Assembly (NCBI GenBank): GCA_030680655.1
Contig: JAUXUZ010000425.1
Coordinates: forward strand, 1 to 6,039
DNA: 6,039 nucleotides
Reading direction: 5' to 3'
DNA from: Phycisphaerales bacterium
Lineage (GTDB): Bacteria > Planctomycetota > Phycisphaerae > Phycisphaerales > UBA1924
Below are positions 5,625 through 6,039 of the stretch, in pieces. The notes beneath the pieces are model-generated. The model saw only the letters and a program-made list of their open reading frames with translations. It was not told where the DNA came from and did no database searches. Position numbers and translations under genes: made by a program. Each line of letters opens with the position of its first letter. The stretch's first letter is position 1.

Positions 5625-6039
5625 TCAGGCCGCCTCGCTCTCGGGCAGTTCCGGCATCGTCCCCGCCACACCGTCACGCGTCACCAGGAAGAACTCCGGG
5701 CTGATCGGGTACGGCAGCCGCTTGTAGTCCTCACGCACCCGCGCCGCGAGACGCTCAACGAACACGTCCGGCCCCATCGAGATCGCCACGAACATGTCGC
5801 GCGCCGGCGTCGCGACGTAGAAGTTGCCCCCCAGCCGCGACCCCAGCTTGTGGTAGAGCGGGTCAAGCAGCAGCCGCGCCGCGTCGTACCCGTCCTGCTG
5901 CGCGATCACGATCGCCCGCCCACCCTCCTTGCTCGACACCACCTGCAGCTCAAGCTCCCGGCTCGCCTCCGCCAGGTTCTCACGCGCGACCACATCCAGG
6001 TCGTCGGCGGTCACGCCCCAGCGCACCATCTGCTCCGCC
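5625..6039 (-). CDS. DUF1444 family protein, YtpQ-like (partial, C-terminal part)
   Basis: The frame is open from the right window edge to a TGA at 5627-5625, giving 137 visible residues. The segment QQDGYDAARLL followed by 'GGNFYVATPARDMFVAIS' closely resembles the C-terminal half of B. subtilis YtpQ (DUF1444), which has DGYDASRIL and a similar 'VSVPHQDVLIIA' run. 'WGVTADDLDVVARENL' fits the preceding family helix. The function of this family is not known to me. An ATG at 6029 lies inside the family domain and the frame continues past it to the edge, so the true start is outside the window. The gene is 68 bp upstream of oppA on the same strand and could be cotranscribed with it, but nothing ties its role to peptide transport. 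The 68-bp gap has a 6-bp GC stem and no other signal. Confidence 0.83.
   Translation of the reverse strand, partial: AEQMVRWGVTADDLDVVARENLAEASRELELQVVSSKEGGRAIVIAQQDGYDAARLLLDPLYHKLGSRLGGNFYVATPARDMFVAISMGPDVFVERLAARVREDYKRLPYPISPEFFLVTRDGVAGTMPELPESEAA

Overview
This is a GC-rich bacterial window of ordinary chromosomal genes, with one small repeat-bracketed insert. The organism is most likely a planctomycete, possibly of the Phycisphaerae. That guess rests on the high G+C in third codon positions, the style of the OppA-like protein (opening with 'NGGDASTLDVTRVSWQQD'), the lysine-rich Ffh-like tail, and a GxxExxY gene linked to ACGGAT repeats. No rRNA or other marker gene is present to confirm it.

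Layout. The left edge holds the last 36 codons of a plus-strand gene that looks like ffh (signal recognition particle GTPase). Seven bases after its stop begins a roughly 490-bp insert. It has two 36-bp arms in inverted orientation that match at 35 of 36 positions, each built from three ACGGAT units spaced exactly 10 bp apart. Between them lies a minus-strand GxxExxY-family gene whose first codons lie inside the right arm. Just past the insert, polX runs on the plus strand to 2459. It encodes a family-X DNA polymerase with a C-terminal PHP nuclease domain, and all the expected catalytic residues are visible.

A 212-bp intergenic gap with a perfect 14-bp hairpin separates polX from a convergent minus-strand block. 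Read in transcription order, that block is a DUF1444 (YtpQ-like) gene cut by the right edge, then an OppA-like peptide-binding protein, then an OppB-like permease. The oppA and oppB genes overlap by 4 bp (ATGA), and a clear AGGAGG sits before oppB. No oppC, oppD or oppF follows, so the transporter must get its other subunits from elsewhere.

The candidate for something less ordinary is the GxxExxY insert. It looks like a small mobile or once-mobile cassette with no transposase. Its putative nuclease carries a lysine where the family normally has the catalytic glutamate of E-x-K. The rest of the window is well explained by known families.
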